Source of the DNA: CAYYNP01 sp964472545
GTDB taxonomy: Bacteria; Planctomycetota; Planctomycetia; Pirellulales; Thermoguttaceae
Length of the DNA: 64,000 nt
NCBI GenBank assembly: GCA_964472545.1
Contig: CAYYNP010000004.1
Location: forward strand, 28,806 to 92,805
Direction: 5' to 3'
Shown here: positions 1-9,393 of the stretch, piece after piece
Position numbering within the stretch: the stretch's first letter is position 1
How the letters are laid out: every line of letters starts with the position of its first letter
Notes under the pieces: generated by a model
Database searches by the model: none
Told to the model about the DNA's origin: nothing
The model's input: only the letters and a program-made list of their open reading frames with translations
Position numbers and translations under genes: made by a program

Positions 1-2240
1 TCTGTCTCGGCTCGCTGCTGACCGGCGATCTGTTGGCGTGGGACCAGAATAGCTGCGCCAGCACGCAGGTTCGCGTGAGCTTCCTCAACCTGTTGCCGGT
101 GGTCGGCGGCAGCCTCTACAAACTGGCGGCCGGCGGCCCGGCCTTCGGGCATCTCACGCTGACGCGCTTCTTCACCCTGCACGTGGGGCTGCTTTCGGCC
201 GGATTGGTCGTCTTGTGGCTGTTGCACGCGGTGCTGCAACGTCGGGCCGCCACCGTGGAAGCTGAAGCGGATGCTGCGGAGGCCGAGGCCGACAACAATA
301 CCGATGCCGATGCCGACGCGGCAAAGAAGTCCGGCGGATGCTGGTCGTCGCAGGCGTTGTGCAACGCCGTGGCCTGCGCGATCGTGCTGGCGGTGGTGCT
401 GCTGCTTTCGGTGCGTCACGGCACCAGCGGCGACGGGCGCGGGGTGACGTTGGGCTCGCCGGCCGACTTGAACCCGGCCAACTTCTATTCGGCCGCACGG
501 CCGGAATGGGCCTTTCTGGGGCTCTACCAGTTCTCGAATATGTTCCCCGGCGGTCTGAAGATTGTGCCGATCTTCATCGTGCCGGGATTGCTGGTTTGCA
601 CTGTGTTGGCCATGCCGTGGATCGGCCGCGGCCGGATGGGGCCACTGTTCAACATCGGCCTGACGGTTGTGTTGCTCGTAGGGCTGACGATCCTGTCGTT
701 TGCCTGTGTGGCCCACGACCGCGACAACGAAGACCATCAGCAGGCGTTGGCCGACGGCGAACGGGAGGCCCAGCGCGTGGTCGAACTCGCCCGCGGCCAG
801 GGCATCCCGGCCACCGGGGCGTTGACGCTCCTGCAGAACGACCCTAAGACGCGCGGTCCGAAGCTCGGCAAGCAGGTCTGTGCGAGTTGCCACACCTACG
901 GCGCGATCGAGAGCGACGTGCCGGAAACCGGGGCGTTGATCCCGGACAACCCGTCGGCACCGGAACTCTACGGCTTCGCCTCGCGGAAGTGGGTCCGTGG
1001 GCTGATGGATCCCGAGCAGATCGGCGGTCCTCTGTACTTCGGCAATACGCGCTTCGCCACCGGGGCGATGGTGCGTTACGTAGAGAGCCGCTTCGCCAAG
1101 CTCGAGGAGGCCGACCGTGAAGCGATCATCGCGGCCCTTTCGGCCGAGGCTGGCATGCAGTTTGAGTGCGACGGCGAACCGGCTGCGGAAGATATCGTCG
1201 CCAAGGGGCGCGAGTTGATCGCCAGCGAAGAGTGTGCCCGATGCCACGTGTTCCACGACGCCGGCCAGGGCGGTTCGGCTCCCGTTCTGACAGGCTACGG
1301 CTCGCGCGAGTGGCTGATCGGCGTCATTGCCGATCCGACGCACGGCGCCCTTTACGGCGGGCGCAACGATCGCATGCCGACCTACGTGGCCCAGTTCGAT
1401 AAGCCGGCCGAGAATCTGCTCTCGGCAGCCGACGTGGAGCTCGTGGCCGATTGGCTGCAGGAGGATTGGTATCGCACGCCGTCGGAAGGAGAGGAAGAAG
1501 GCGAAGAGGCGGACGAGAGCCAACCCGCGCGACGCCCGGTAATCCTCACGCTCAACGACTGGCAGACCCGCCGCGACGACGTGCCGCCGATGCCGGAAGA
1601 GACGGGTCCACACGCCGAGGCCCGCACGCTCTATCGGCAGGAACTCTGCTCGCTTTGCCACGCTTACACGGTCACGGACGGCTCGATCCCGGCCGTCAGT
1701 TCGGCCGCTCCCGACCTGGGCGGTTTCGCCAGCCGCGAGTGGGTCGCGGGTATGCTCGACGCCGAGCAGATCAAGGGCCCGAAGTACTACGGCAATACGG
1801 CCTTTAGCAACGGCAAGATGGTCAAGTGGCTCGTCAAGGACTTCCCCGAGTTGGCCGAAGACCTCGAGGAAGACGCCGCCAGGGAGTTGGAGGTGATGGG
1901 CATCGCCCTATCGGCCGAAGCCAAGCTGCCGTCGCAGAAGGAACTCGACGAACGGGACGCCGAGCGGATCGAGGAAGGCCGCGAGAAGATCGGCATCTAC
2001 TGTGGCGACTGCCACAAGTTCCACGGCGAAGGCTCCGGCAGCCCCGACCTGACCGGCTACGGATCGCGCGAGTGGCTGATCGAGTTCATCACCGACCCCA
2101 AGCGGTTCTACGGCAAGGACAACGACGGCATGCCCTCCTATCGGGGGTCGCCGGAGCATCCCGGGCGAAACCTGTTGACGCCAGAACAGATCGCCAAGCT
2201 GGCCGACTTTCTCCGCGGCGAGACGCCCGGCGAAGAGTAG
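1..2240 (+). CDS. Cytochrome b/b6 fused to four c-type haem modules (5' partial)
   Basis: Membrane quinol-oxidising cytochrome b joined to four c-type haem-binding modules, probably the core of a bc-like electron-transfer complex. The first full codon is at nt 3 and the frame is open to the window edge, so the true start lies upstream and the TTG at 33 is not it. The helix starting TRFFTLH carries two His 15 residues apart, the spacing of cytochrome b6 rather than mitochondrial b. A later membrane part holds ARPEWAFLGLYQ at the place of the PEWY quinol-site motif, with Tyr replaced by Ala. The soluble C-terminal part has four CxxCH motifs (nt 879, 1233, 1647, 2001) forming two copies of a two-haem unit. 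An Ala/Glu/Asp-rich linker lies near nt 250-330. A Rieske protein and other subunits would be expected upstream, outside the window. Confidence 0.9.
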   Translation, partial: CLGSLLTGDLLAWDQNSCASTQVRVSFLNLLPVVGGSLYKLAAGGPAFGHLTLTRFFTLHVGLLSAGLVVLWLLHAVLQRRAATVEAEADAAEAEADNNTDADADAAKKSGGCWSSQALCNAVACAIVLAVVLLLSVRHGTSGDGRGVTLGSPADLNPANFYSAARPEWAFLGLYQFSNMFPGGLKIVPIFIVPGLLVCTVLAMPWIGRGRMGPLFNIGLTVVLLVGLTILSFACVAHDRDNEDHQQALADGEREAQRVVELARGQGIPATGALTLLQNDPKTRGPKLGKQVCASCHTYGAIESDVPETGALIPDNPSAPELYGFASRKWVRGLMDPEQIGGPLYFGNTRFATGAMVRYVESRFAKLEEADREAIIAALSAEAGMQFECDGEPAAEDIVAKGRELIASEECARCHVFHDAGQGGSAPVLTGYGSREWLIGVIADPTHGALYGGRNDRMPTYVAQFDKPAENLLSAADVELVADWLQEDWYRTPSEGEEEGEEADESQPARRPVILTLNDWQTRRDDVPPMPEETGPHAEARTLYRQELCSLCHAYTVTDGSIPAVSSAAPDLGGFASREWVAGMLDAEQIKGPKYYGNTAFSNGKMVKWLVKDFPELAEDLEEDAARELEVMGIALSAEAKLPSQKELDERDAERIEEGREKIGIYCGDCHKFHGEGSGSPDLTGYGSREWLIEFITDPKRFYGKDNDGMPSYRGSPEHPGRNLLTPEQIAKLADFLRGETPGEE

Positions 2241-2267
2241 CCGCTCCTCGCCTTCGAGTGCTTGCCC

Positions 2268-2367
2268 GTAGCCGAACTCGCCAGAGTTTGGCCACTTGCC
2301 GGGGAGGCGAACTCGTCAGAGTTTGGCCGCCACGTGGATTTCTCCAAAGTCTGGCGACTTCGGCTAC
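2268..2367. repeat. Palindromic REP-like repeat, family 1 (CGCCAAAGTCTGGCG type)
   Basis: The left arm GTAGCCGAACTCGCCAGAG (2268) and the right arm CCAAAGTCTGGCGACTTCGG (2344) are inverted copies of each other. A third copy of the arm (GGCGAACTCGTCAGAGTTTG) lies between them. The same sequence recurs at 43021-43078. It fills the gap between two convergent genes and its right end contains the TAG stop codon of the 2364-8882 gene, so it could serve as a bidirectional terminator. That role is inferred from position only. Confidence 0.75.
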
Positions 2368-5300
2368 TCTCCATACGCGGCCAACAGCACGTCGACGCCG
2401 TCGGCCACCGGGTCGCGCTCCTGCGGCTCTGCGCCATCTGCCGGATCGACCTGGGCCAGCCACGCCAGATTGGCCGGCGCGGCGCCTTGGACGTCGGAGA
2501 GATCGATCAACTGCAATGCCGTGAGGAAGTTGGTCTGGTTGTTCCGCGCCAAGAGCACGTCGGTCGAGTTCACCCGGCCGTCGCGGTTGTAGTCGTAGGA
2601 GAAATCGATCGCGGCCGGATTGAGGAAATTGCGGGGATTGTTGCGTGCCAGCAGCAGGTCGGTGGTGGTGACCTGGGCATTGCCGGCCGAATTGCCGGCT
2701 TCGGCCACGGCGTTGCCGAAGTAGAAGACGTTGTCGCCGGACATGCCCAGCCCGGCGCCGACGACCGTCACCTCCAGCCACGTCTTCTTGACGGCGTAAT
2801 CCGCCCAAGTCAGCGTGATCCGGGCCGAGCCGTCGACGCCGTCGCCCTCGCGGAGCGTCACGCTTAGCGGCGCGGGCGCGTCGGCCCAACCGCTGGGATC
2901 GTTGTTGTTGCCGATGCGGAAGCGGAAGTCGTCCGCGTCGGGCACGGTTCCCGCGGGCAGGCCGGCGATGTCGACCATCACGCCGTTGATGCCCAGGCTG
3001 AAGCTGGTGTAGTTCTCGCCGGTGGCCACGTTGCCGGCCAATAGCGGCGACTTGTCGATGGCGATGGCTGCGTCGTCGGCCGCGTTGGCCCCGGCGTTGT
3101 TGCCGTCGAAGCTCGAGCGGTTGTAGAAGACGTGCCGGCCGACGACCGCGGCGGAGGGTACGACCAAGGCGGAGGCGTCGCCGGGCGAGGGCACGGCGGC
3201 CTGCCAACTGGCGACGTAGGTGCCGCCGGTGTCGACGGCCGTCCGGTGCAGCGAATCGCCCAATCCGTCGGCCGAAAGCGGCCAGTCGCCGTCGGGCCGG
3301 TAGTCGATCTGATCGACCAGCAGCCAGGGGAGGATCTGCGGAACGTCTTGTGTCGGCTGGTCGGGCTGCATCAGCCGGAGACTCTCGCCGGCGTTGTCCA
3401 GCGACCCGTCGTACGGACCGAAGATCTGTACGTTGGCCGCCACGCCGTAGCGGCTGCGGAAGGTTGCCGGGTCGATCGGCACCACCAACGCCACGCCGCC
3501 GGTGGGAATCTCGGCGCCTGCGGGGAAGTAATAGCCCAGCCCGGCGATCCGCCAGGTGTTCGCGGGATTGGCCGGATCGAAGAGCTGCACGGTCTGGCCG
3601 CCGACGTTGACCAATTCGACGAACTCGTCGAGCACGCCGCCCTCGTCGACCGGATGGTACATCATCTCGCTGATCATCACCGGCCCGATCCGCGCGGCGG
3701 AGTTGGGGCCGTCGAGCGTGTTGTCGAGCATCGGATAGACGTCGCCGGTGGCGTTGGGCCAGCGGCCGAAAGTCTCGCCGTTGGCCGTGGCGGGGAACTC
3801 GATGTGATCGGCGAACCGCGTCAGGTTGCCGGCGGCGTCGGCCTCCATCAGCCAGACGTCGTCGCCTTCGGCGCCGTTTAGGGCGAAGTCGTTCGCGCCG
3901 GTGCCGCCGAACTCGATTGCCTGGTCGACCTGCCAGACGTTGTTGCCGTCGTAGTGCCCTTCGTAGAAGGTGACGTATCCACCGGCGGGGATGACCGTGT
4001 CGTCGGGGACGCGGAACATCTTGTAGTTGCCGTTCTGATCGCTGGCTTCCCAGCCCCACTTGTCGCTGAGATACCATCCGCCGACGGGGATCGCCGCTCC
4101 GCTGGTGTTGTGCAGTTCGATCGCGTCGACTTGCGGGAAGTCGGTGTGGGTAAGCACTTCGTTGATCACCACGCCGGTTGCGGCCATCGGGCCATCGCCG
4201 GGCGTGCCGCCGAAGGCGATGCTCGAACGCCACGACGTGCTCTGCCCATAATCGGCCGGCAACGTGGCGAGCGGATCGATCAACTCCAACGCGGCCCCCT
4301 TGCCGTCGGCCCGGCCGGGCCAGTCGCCCCCGTCGTCGTAGCGGAGGTCGTGGATCGGCTGGCCGAGGCGGTCGGCCAATACGAGCCGCTCGCCGCCGTC
4401 ATCGAGCGTGCCGGTGAAGGTGCCGGCGACGTCGACTTCGGTGCCGTATCGGGCCTGAAAAGCGTCCACGTCGGCAACGACCACTGCGTACGCGCCCGGG
4501 GCCAGCGAGTAGCCGCCGTCGCCGAAAGTGAAGTCGATCCCGTTGGTGAACTGCACGTCGGTCAGATCCACGACCCGATCGGCGGTCGTGTTGAACAACT
4601 CGACGAACTCGAAGTACTGCGACTCATCGATCAGGTCATCCGGATCGGGCGGCATCAGGGCCAACTCGGCGGCGGTGATCGGATCGTAGGGATGGTAGTT
4701 GACCTCGCTAATCGCCAGGTTGTCGGCGGTCGGCGGATCACCCACGTAGAACTGGGCCTCGGCCAGCGGCGACCACTCTCCGCCGGAGAGGGCCCGGGCG
4801 GAGACCAACGTCGGTTCGTCGAGCGTGATCGCGCCGCCGCCGGCGGTCGGCACGGACGCCTCGAGCCGCAGCCCGAGGACCACGTCGCTGCTGCCGGCGC
4901 TCGCTTGATGGACCTCGACGGCCAGCACGTTGTCGCCCTGCCGCAAGGCATCGGTGGGCAGATCGAAGGGGCCTTCCCAATCGGCATCGTCGACGAAGTC
5001 GTTGGCGAACTCGCCGTGGGAGACCGGATCGCCCGAGGTGCCGTCCATCCGCACGCGCCGCACCTCTTGGCCGTTGAGATAGACCACGAAGCCGTCGTCG
5101 ATGACCGTGTTCAGTTTCAGTGAGACGTCTTGCAGGTCGCCATCGTAGGTGAAGTGCGTGCGGAAGTAGTAGGTCGTCTCGCCGAGCGTCAGCGGCGTGT
5201 TCTTCGGTTCCGGCAGGGCGTCATTCTCGACGTAGAGCAGTCCCTTGCCGGTGGGCCACGCGGCGTCGTTGTACGCGGCGTCGGTCCAAGTATCCGGCAG

Positions 5301-8300
5301 GTCCGTTCCCGACTGTTCGTACGACCAGCGGTCTTCGACATCGATCAATTCGACCGTGCTCGAGCCGCTGCCGTAGACCTGTGCGCCGGGTACCACGGTG
5401 CCGCCGATGGCCCGCGGGTCGCTGCCGTCGAGCGTGTAGTAAATCGTACCGGCGGGGGCCGTCAGTGTGACGTCGAAACCGGCGTCGACCTGACCGCCGT
5501 GTTGATTGTAAGCCGGCGGCGCCGTGTCGGGATACCAGCCGTAGGGTTTGACCTGGTTGATCACCGTCTGCGTGCGGTTATTGATCCAGGTGCGCACTTC
5601 GTTGACGTCTTGAGCCCAATCGTCGTAGTCCTTCGGCGGATGGGTCTTGCGATCGCCCCAACGGGCCGATTCGGCCACGATTGCCGTATCGATCTGTTCG
5701 GCCCGATAGTTGATCGCCGCCAGCGCGTTCTGGTAGGTCAACACGCCGTCGTTGAAGAAGTGCTTGTAGAGCCGGTCGGCAAACCGCAACGCGTATTCTT
5801 CGTTAGCCTCGGCGAGTTGTTCGTGGAGCCAATGGGCGTTGAAGTAGCGGAACTCGCGTCGCCGGGAGTCACCGCTCAATAGCGGCGTGACCATGTTGTG
5901 CTCGCCGGTGCCCAGCGAATGTTCCGAGTCGTGCTCGAAGAACTTCCAGCCGTCGGGATCCTCGCGGTTGTAAATGGCGTAGTAGTTGTTCGGCCGTGGC
6001 GTGGTGTAGCGGGAGCCCGGCCCGTCGCGGTCGCCCGTGTAATAGGTGATCACCATGTAGTCGATCAGATTGTCGACGTCCAGCAACGGTTCGTAGGCCG
6101 GATTTCGCGTGCCGTCGGGGTTCATGCCCTGTGCTCGGAAGTAGTCGTCGTTGTCGTTGTAGCCGGCGAGCGTCGCCTGCCACAGCCGATAGTAGGCCGA
6201 CGTGTTGCCGTCGGTGGCGCCGATCTCGCGGCTGTCGTTCTGCTTGATGACGTCGTAGTCTTCCGAGTCGCCGCCCATGTACGACGCGGCAAAACGGGCC
6301 TCGGCCCGCTCCTGCGTCTGGAAGACCCCCCAGTACTGCCCGTTGAGGTAGAGGTGATAGTAGCGGCTGCGGGTATAAGGTTGCCCCATGGCCCCTTGGA
6401 CGTCGCGGGAGAAGACCTCGCGGACCATGGTGTTGTTGTTCGGCCCGCCGAAGGCCCAGGAGTAGTTCTGCGAGGTCCGCAGGTCGACCTTGTCGAACCG
6501 GTCGACGCCCTCCTCGCCGAACAGCGGATAGCGGAGTTTGTCGTCGCCGTATTCGGAGCGGAAGAAGAAGCGGAAGGCGTGCTTGGGATTGCTGTCGCTG
6601 CGGCTGTAACCGCCGCGGATGCGCAATCCCATCTCCACCTGGAACCCTTCGTCGGCTCCGTCGGGGAAGCCCGGCCCGGAGGCGCCCGGCGGGTACATCA
6701 GTTCCAACGACGACGGCCGTTCCCAGTTGATTCCGTCGTTTCTGGCGTTGACGAAGATCCCGCTGGACGAACTGAACAGATTGTCCAAACCGGTCACCAC
6801 CGACATCGTGGGGATCGCCGTCAGGGCGTCTTCCATCATCCGGCCCCATTGGGCGTTGTTGACGATGTCCGGGTCCATGCCGTAGTTGATGATCTGGCCG
6901 TTGACCGAGCCGCTGGGCCAGCCGGGGCCGGGTGCCCCTCCGCCCGGCGACTGCCCGACCACGTCGGCCAGGAAGATGTACGTCTGGGTGTCGACGTCGG
7001 TCGGTTCGAAGTCTTCCTTGAACGCCCGGGCGCGGATCGTGGTGGTGGCGTCGACGGTGATCGGCCCCGCGTAGGGGGTGCCGTTTTGTTCGGTCGGTTC
7101 GCTGCCGTTGGTGGTGTAGTAGATCACCGCCCCGGACGTTTCGGTGGTGATCGTCAGTTGAAACGGCTGGGTGTAGAATCCGCGGTCGACGCTGAACTTC
7201 GTGTCCGCGACAAACGCGATCGCCCCGCCGACGTTGGAACGGCCGGGCGTGGGGTTGACGAAGAAGCGCTTGCTGTTTTGCAGCATGTCGGGCAGCACGA
7301 GGAAATTGGCGTCGTTGGGGCTGACGTTCAACCCTTGGATGGCCAACACGTTTCGCCCCGGGCGCAGCGCGCCTAGGTAGTCGCTGACGTCGATTTCCTC
7401 GTACGCCAGCGACTGGTTTACGCTCCGCGGCGCCGTGGCGGCCGAGTTCCAGGCGAGCACGTCCGGCGCGTTGCGGCTGGCGATCGGTGTCCCGTTGAGA
7501 TAGGCCACGAAGCCGTCGTTGTACCTCATCCGCAACTGCATCGCGTCGAGCAGGCCGGGCTCGTCGACCTCGAAGGGCACGCGGGACCAGAGCGAGGCGT
7601 TGACGCCGTACATGTCGGCCTCGACGTCGATTTCCACGGCCGTCTGAAGCCCGGTGGCCGCCGCGTCGAAGCCTATGCCGGTGGCCACGTCGGTGGTCAT
7701 CGGCACGGTCAGCCCTGCGTTGGAGGAGCCCCGCGAGTGCGGCCCGACCAGCGCCCAGTCGCTCGCCGTGTCGTGATCCGAACTGCCCACGCGCTGTATC
7801 GAGGTCGTGGGGCCGCCGCCCGCCGTGGCTTGTTCGCCGACCCAGAAGTCGCCGGCCGTGATCTGGTGGCCGTTGATGTTGACGTCGAGCCCCTCGAGGT
7901 ACTCCGGCGGCCAGCCCCAGACGACGAAATCGGCCACGTTGCCCGTATCGTCGACGATCATCGCCCAGCCGGTTCCCACGGTTCGCCAGAGGATCTCTTC
8001 GCCCCAGAAATGCTCGATGTCGTCGCTGTCGTCGCTGCGATAGAGGACCTGTTCGCCGGTCATCGTGTCGGGCAGATGCCACAACGAGTGGATCTGGTTG
8101 ATCTTGTTGGACATCGACGCATTGACCGCAACCACCCAACCCGACGTGTCGACCGTAGTGCCCGAGACGTTCTGAATCTCGAGATAGTCGGGGTCTTCCG
8201 TGCCGACTTCGGTGAGCAACACCCGGGAGGCCTGGGCAAAGCCGTTCCAGCCGGTGTCGTTATACTCCGGCAGCGTCCAGCCGGTTCCCAGCGCCGCGTC

Positions 8301-8882
8301 TTGGGCCGTGGGCACCTTGTATTTCAGTTGGGCTTCTTCCGGCACCAGGAACGTCGAAACGTCGTCGGTCATGCCGTAGGAAACGTCGGCCCGCTGCGGC
8401 GGGAACGAGGGCGCGTATTCATGCGAGACGGTCAGGCCGTCGGGCCGCACCAGCGCCAAATACTCGCCGTCGCCGGTGAGACGGAAGTTCGTGTGCAACT
8501 CCGAACCGGCCACGGCGCGGTCTTTGCCCGACGCATTAACCACCAAGTAGGCGCCGGGAACCAACGTCTGCGACGGCAGCCGCCACTTGTTCAAGTCGGC
8601 GGCCTCGTCGGTGAGGAACCAGCCGTCGAGATCGACCGCCGTGCCGGACGGGTTGTGGATCTCGATCCAGTCGGAGTACTCCCGGTCCTGGTCCATCCGC
8701 GTCGAGTCGTTGATCGCCATGAACTCGCTGATCACCAGCGGGCCGGCGTCCAGCATGCGGCGATGCTCGAGCGACTCGAACTTCAGCCGGGGGCCTTGCG
8801 AGCGGGGCCTTTCGGTCGATCTCGTGCGGCGTCGAAACCAACTGCCGCGTCGCCCGCCGGTCCTGTTCGTGTGACTGCTCAC
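2364..8882 (-). CDS. Giant secreted CotH / lamin-tail-domain protein with C-terminal dockerin
   Basis: 2172 residues. The N-terminus holds LEHRRML (residues 38-44), close to the LEPR-XLL signal found at the start of very large planctomycete exported proteins. Lamin-tail-like domains (pattern ISEFMA...DWIEIHN) occur near residues 48-150, 219-330, 1387-1520, 1569-1690 and 1734-1850. Chitobiase C-terminal-like segments (IYYTTNGSEP, IYYTLDGSDP) lie near 560-640 and 1130. A CotH spore-coat-kinase-like domain spans about 740-1030 with FFEHDSEHSLG. The end carries two dockerin-type half repeats (DYNRDGRVNSTDVLLARNN). The start is GTG at 8882 with GGAGGT six bases upstream (8889-8894). The role is probably extracellular or cell-surface; CotH homologues phosphorylate proteins, but activity here is unproven. 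The stop codon lies inside a dispersed repeat. Confidence 0.85.
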   Translation of the reverse strand: MSSHTNRTGGRRGSWFRRRTRSTERPRSQGPRLKFESLEHRRMLDAGPLVISEFMAINDSTRMDQDREYSDWIEIHNPSGTAVDLDGWFLTDEAADLNKWRLPSQTLVPGAYLVVNASGKDRAVAGSELHTNFRLTGDGEYLALVRPDGLTVSHEYAPSFPPQRADVSYGMTDDVSTFLVPEEAQLKYKVPTAQDAALGTGWTLPEYNDTGWNGFAQASRVLLTEVGTEDPDYLEIQNVSGTTVDTSGWVVAVNASMSNKINQIHSLWHLPDTMTGEQVLYRSDDSDDIEHFWGEEILWRTVGTGWAMIVDDTGNVADFVVWGWPPEYLEGLDVNINGHQITAGDFWVGEQATAGGGPTTSIQRVGSSDHDTASDWALVGPHSRGSSNAGLTVPMTTDVATGIGFDAAATGLQTAVEIDVEADMYGVNASLWSRVPFEVDEPGLLDAMQLRMRYNDGFVAYLNGTPIASRNAPDVLAWNSAATAPRSVNQSLAYEEIDVSDYLGALRPGRNVLAIQGLNVSPNDANFLVLPDMLQNSKRFFVNPTPGRSNVGGAIAFVADTKFSVDRGFYTQPFQLTITTETSGAVIYYTTNGSEPTEQNGTPYAGPITVDATTTIRARAFKEDFEPTDVDTQTYIFLADVVGQSPGGGAPGPGWPSGSVNGQIINYGMDPDIVNNAQWGRMMEDALTAIPTMSVVTGLDNLFSSSSGIFVNARNDGINWERPSSLELMYPPGASGPGFPDGADEGFQVEMGLRIRGGYSRSDSNPKHAFRFFFRSEYGDDKLRYPLFGEEGVDRFDKVDLRTSQNYSWAFGGPNNNTMVREVFSRDVQGAMGQPYTRSRYYHLYLNGQYWGVFQTQERAEARFAASYMGGDSEDYDVIKQNDSREIGATDGNTSAYYRLWQATLAGYNDNDDYFRAQGMNPDGTRNPAYEPLLDVDNLIDYMVITYYTGDRDGPGSRYTTPRPNNYYAIYNREDPDGWKFFEHDSEHSLGTGEHNMVTPLLSGDSRRREFRYFNAHWLHEQLAEANEEYALRFADRLYKHFFNDGVLTYQNALAAINYRAEQIDTAIVAESARWGDRKTHPPKDYDDWAQDVNEVRTWINNRTQTVINQVKPYGWYPDTAPPAYNQHGGQVDAGFDVTLTAPAGTIYYTLDGSDPRAIGGTVVPGAQVYGSGSSTVELIDVEDRWSYEQSGTDLPDTWTDAAYNDAAWPTGKGLLYVENDALPEPKNTPLTLGETTYYFRTHFTYDGDLQDVSLKLNTVIDDGFVVYLNGQEVRRVRMDGTSGDPVSHGEFANDFVDDADWEGPFDLPTDALRQGDNVLAVEVHQASAGSSDVVLGLRLEASVPTAGGGAITLDEPTLVSARALSGGEWSPLAEAQFYVGDPPTADNLAISEVNYHPYDPITAAELALMPPDPDDLIDESQYFEFVELFNTTADRVVDLTDVQFTNGIDFTFGDGGYSLAPGAYAVVVADVDAFQARYGTEVDVAGTFTGTLDDGGERLVLADRLGQPIHDLRYDDGGDWPGRADGKGAALELIDPLATLPADYGQSTSWRSSIAFGGTPGDGPMAATGVVINEVLTHTDFPQVDAIELHNTSGAAIPVGGWYLSDKWGWEASDQNGNYKMFRVPDDTVIPAGGYVTFYEGHYDGNNVWQVDQAIEFGGTGANDFALNGAEGDDVWLMEADAAGNLTRFADHIEFPATANGETFGRWPNATGDVYPMLDNTLDGPNSAARIGPVMISEMMYHPVDEGGVLDEFVELVNVGGQTVQLFDPANPANTWRIAGLGYYFPAGAEIPTGGVALVVPIDPATFRSRYGVAANVQIFGPYDGSLDNAGESLRLMQPDQPTQDVPQILPWLLVDQIDYRPDGDWPLSADGLGDSLHRTAVDTGGTYVASWQAAVPSPGDASALVVPSAAVVGRHVFYNRSSFDGNNAGANAADDAAIAIDKSPLLAGNVATGENYTSFSLGINGVMVDIAGLPAGTVPDADDFRFRIGNNNDPSGWADAPAPLSVTLREGDGVDGSARITLTWADYAVKKTWLEVTVVGAGLGMSGDNVFYFGNAVAEAGNSAGNAQVTTTDLLLARNNPRNFLNPAAIDFSYDYNRDGRVNSTDVLLARNNQTNFLTALQLIDLSDVQGAAPANLAWLAQVDPADGAEPQERDPVADGVDVLLAAYGE

Positions 8883-9393
8883 CAGGGCACCTCCGTTGGT
8901 TCCCCGTACGCTGCCGAAGCCGATAACCGGCGCGGGCTCGTCGACGAGCCGCGGCAGCCGCGGGGGTGGTGAAAGGGTGACAAGCTGTTCCGTTGTGGGT
9001 GTGAAGCAAACGCCGACGGTCTCTCCTGAAAGCAGACCCGGACTGCCCGTACGTGCTCAACGCGCATACGAAAACCGTAGTCGACGGCGACGTCTGTTGC
9101 CCCCTAATGTGAGGGCCGCGCAAACGCCTCCTCCTCACTATCCGTATTATGTCCAGAATCTGCAGAACTTGCAACTTCTGCGTATGCGGTTTCGGGCGAC
9201 GCGACGAGCAGAAGTGGTCCTGTAGACATGTTGGTTCTGACCACAGGTGGGTGTTGTGGCCGCCGCAACGTCGGCAGAGCGACTTGGCCGTCTTTTCTGG
9301 CGACCGCCAGCGTCGTGGCAACCTGATGTAGAGGTGCCGTCGGCAACCGCGGGGGCGAGACGGCCTCGGTGACGGGCGGCAGGCTATGATGCA
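8883..9393. other. Gene-free stretch
   Basis: About 510 bases between two genes read on the minus strand. I see no convincing coding frame, RNA gene or strong inverted repeat. The part next to 8882 holds the ribosome binding site of the CotH protein and must contain its promoter, but no clear -35/-10 pair stands out. The minus-strand frame at 9104-9394 lacks any recognisable sequence and is not called. Confidence 0.5.

Noticed and set aside
5869..8139. 756-codon and similar Arg-rich minus-strand frames within the CotH gene (also 2089-4233)
   Set aside because: Same strand but another frame; Arg/His/Gly-rich translation typical of shifted GC-rich coding DNA.
8883..9393. Small gene at 9104-9394 or RNA gene in the gap
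   Set aside because: No conserved sequence, ribosome binding site, cloverleaf or terminator could be found.
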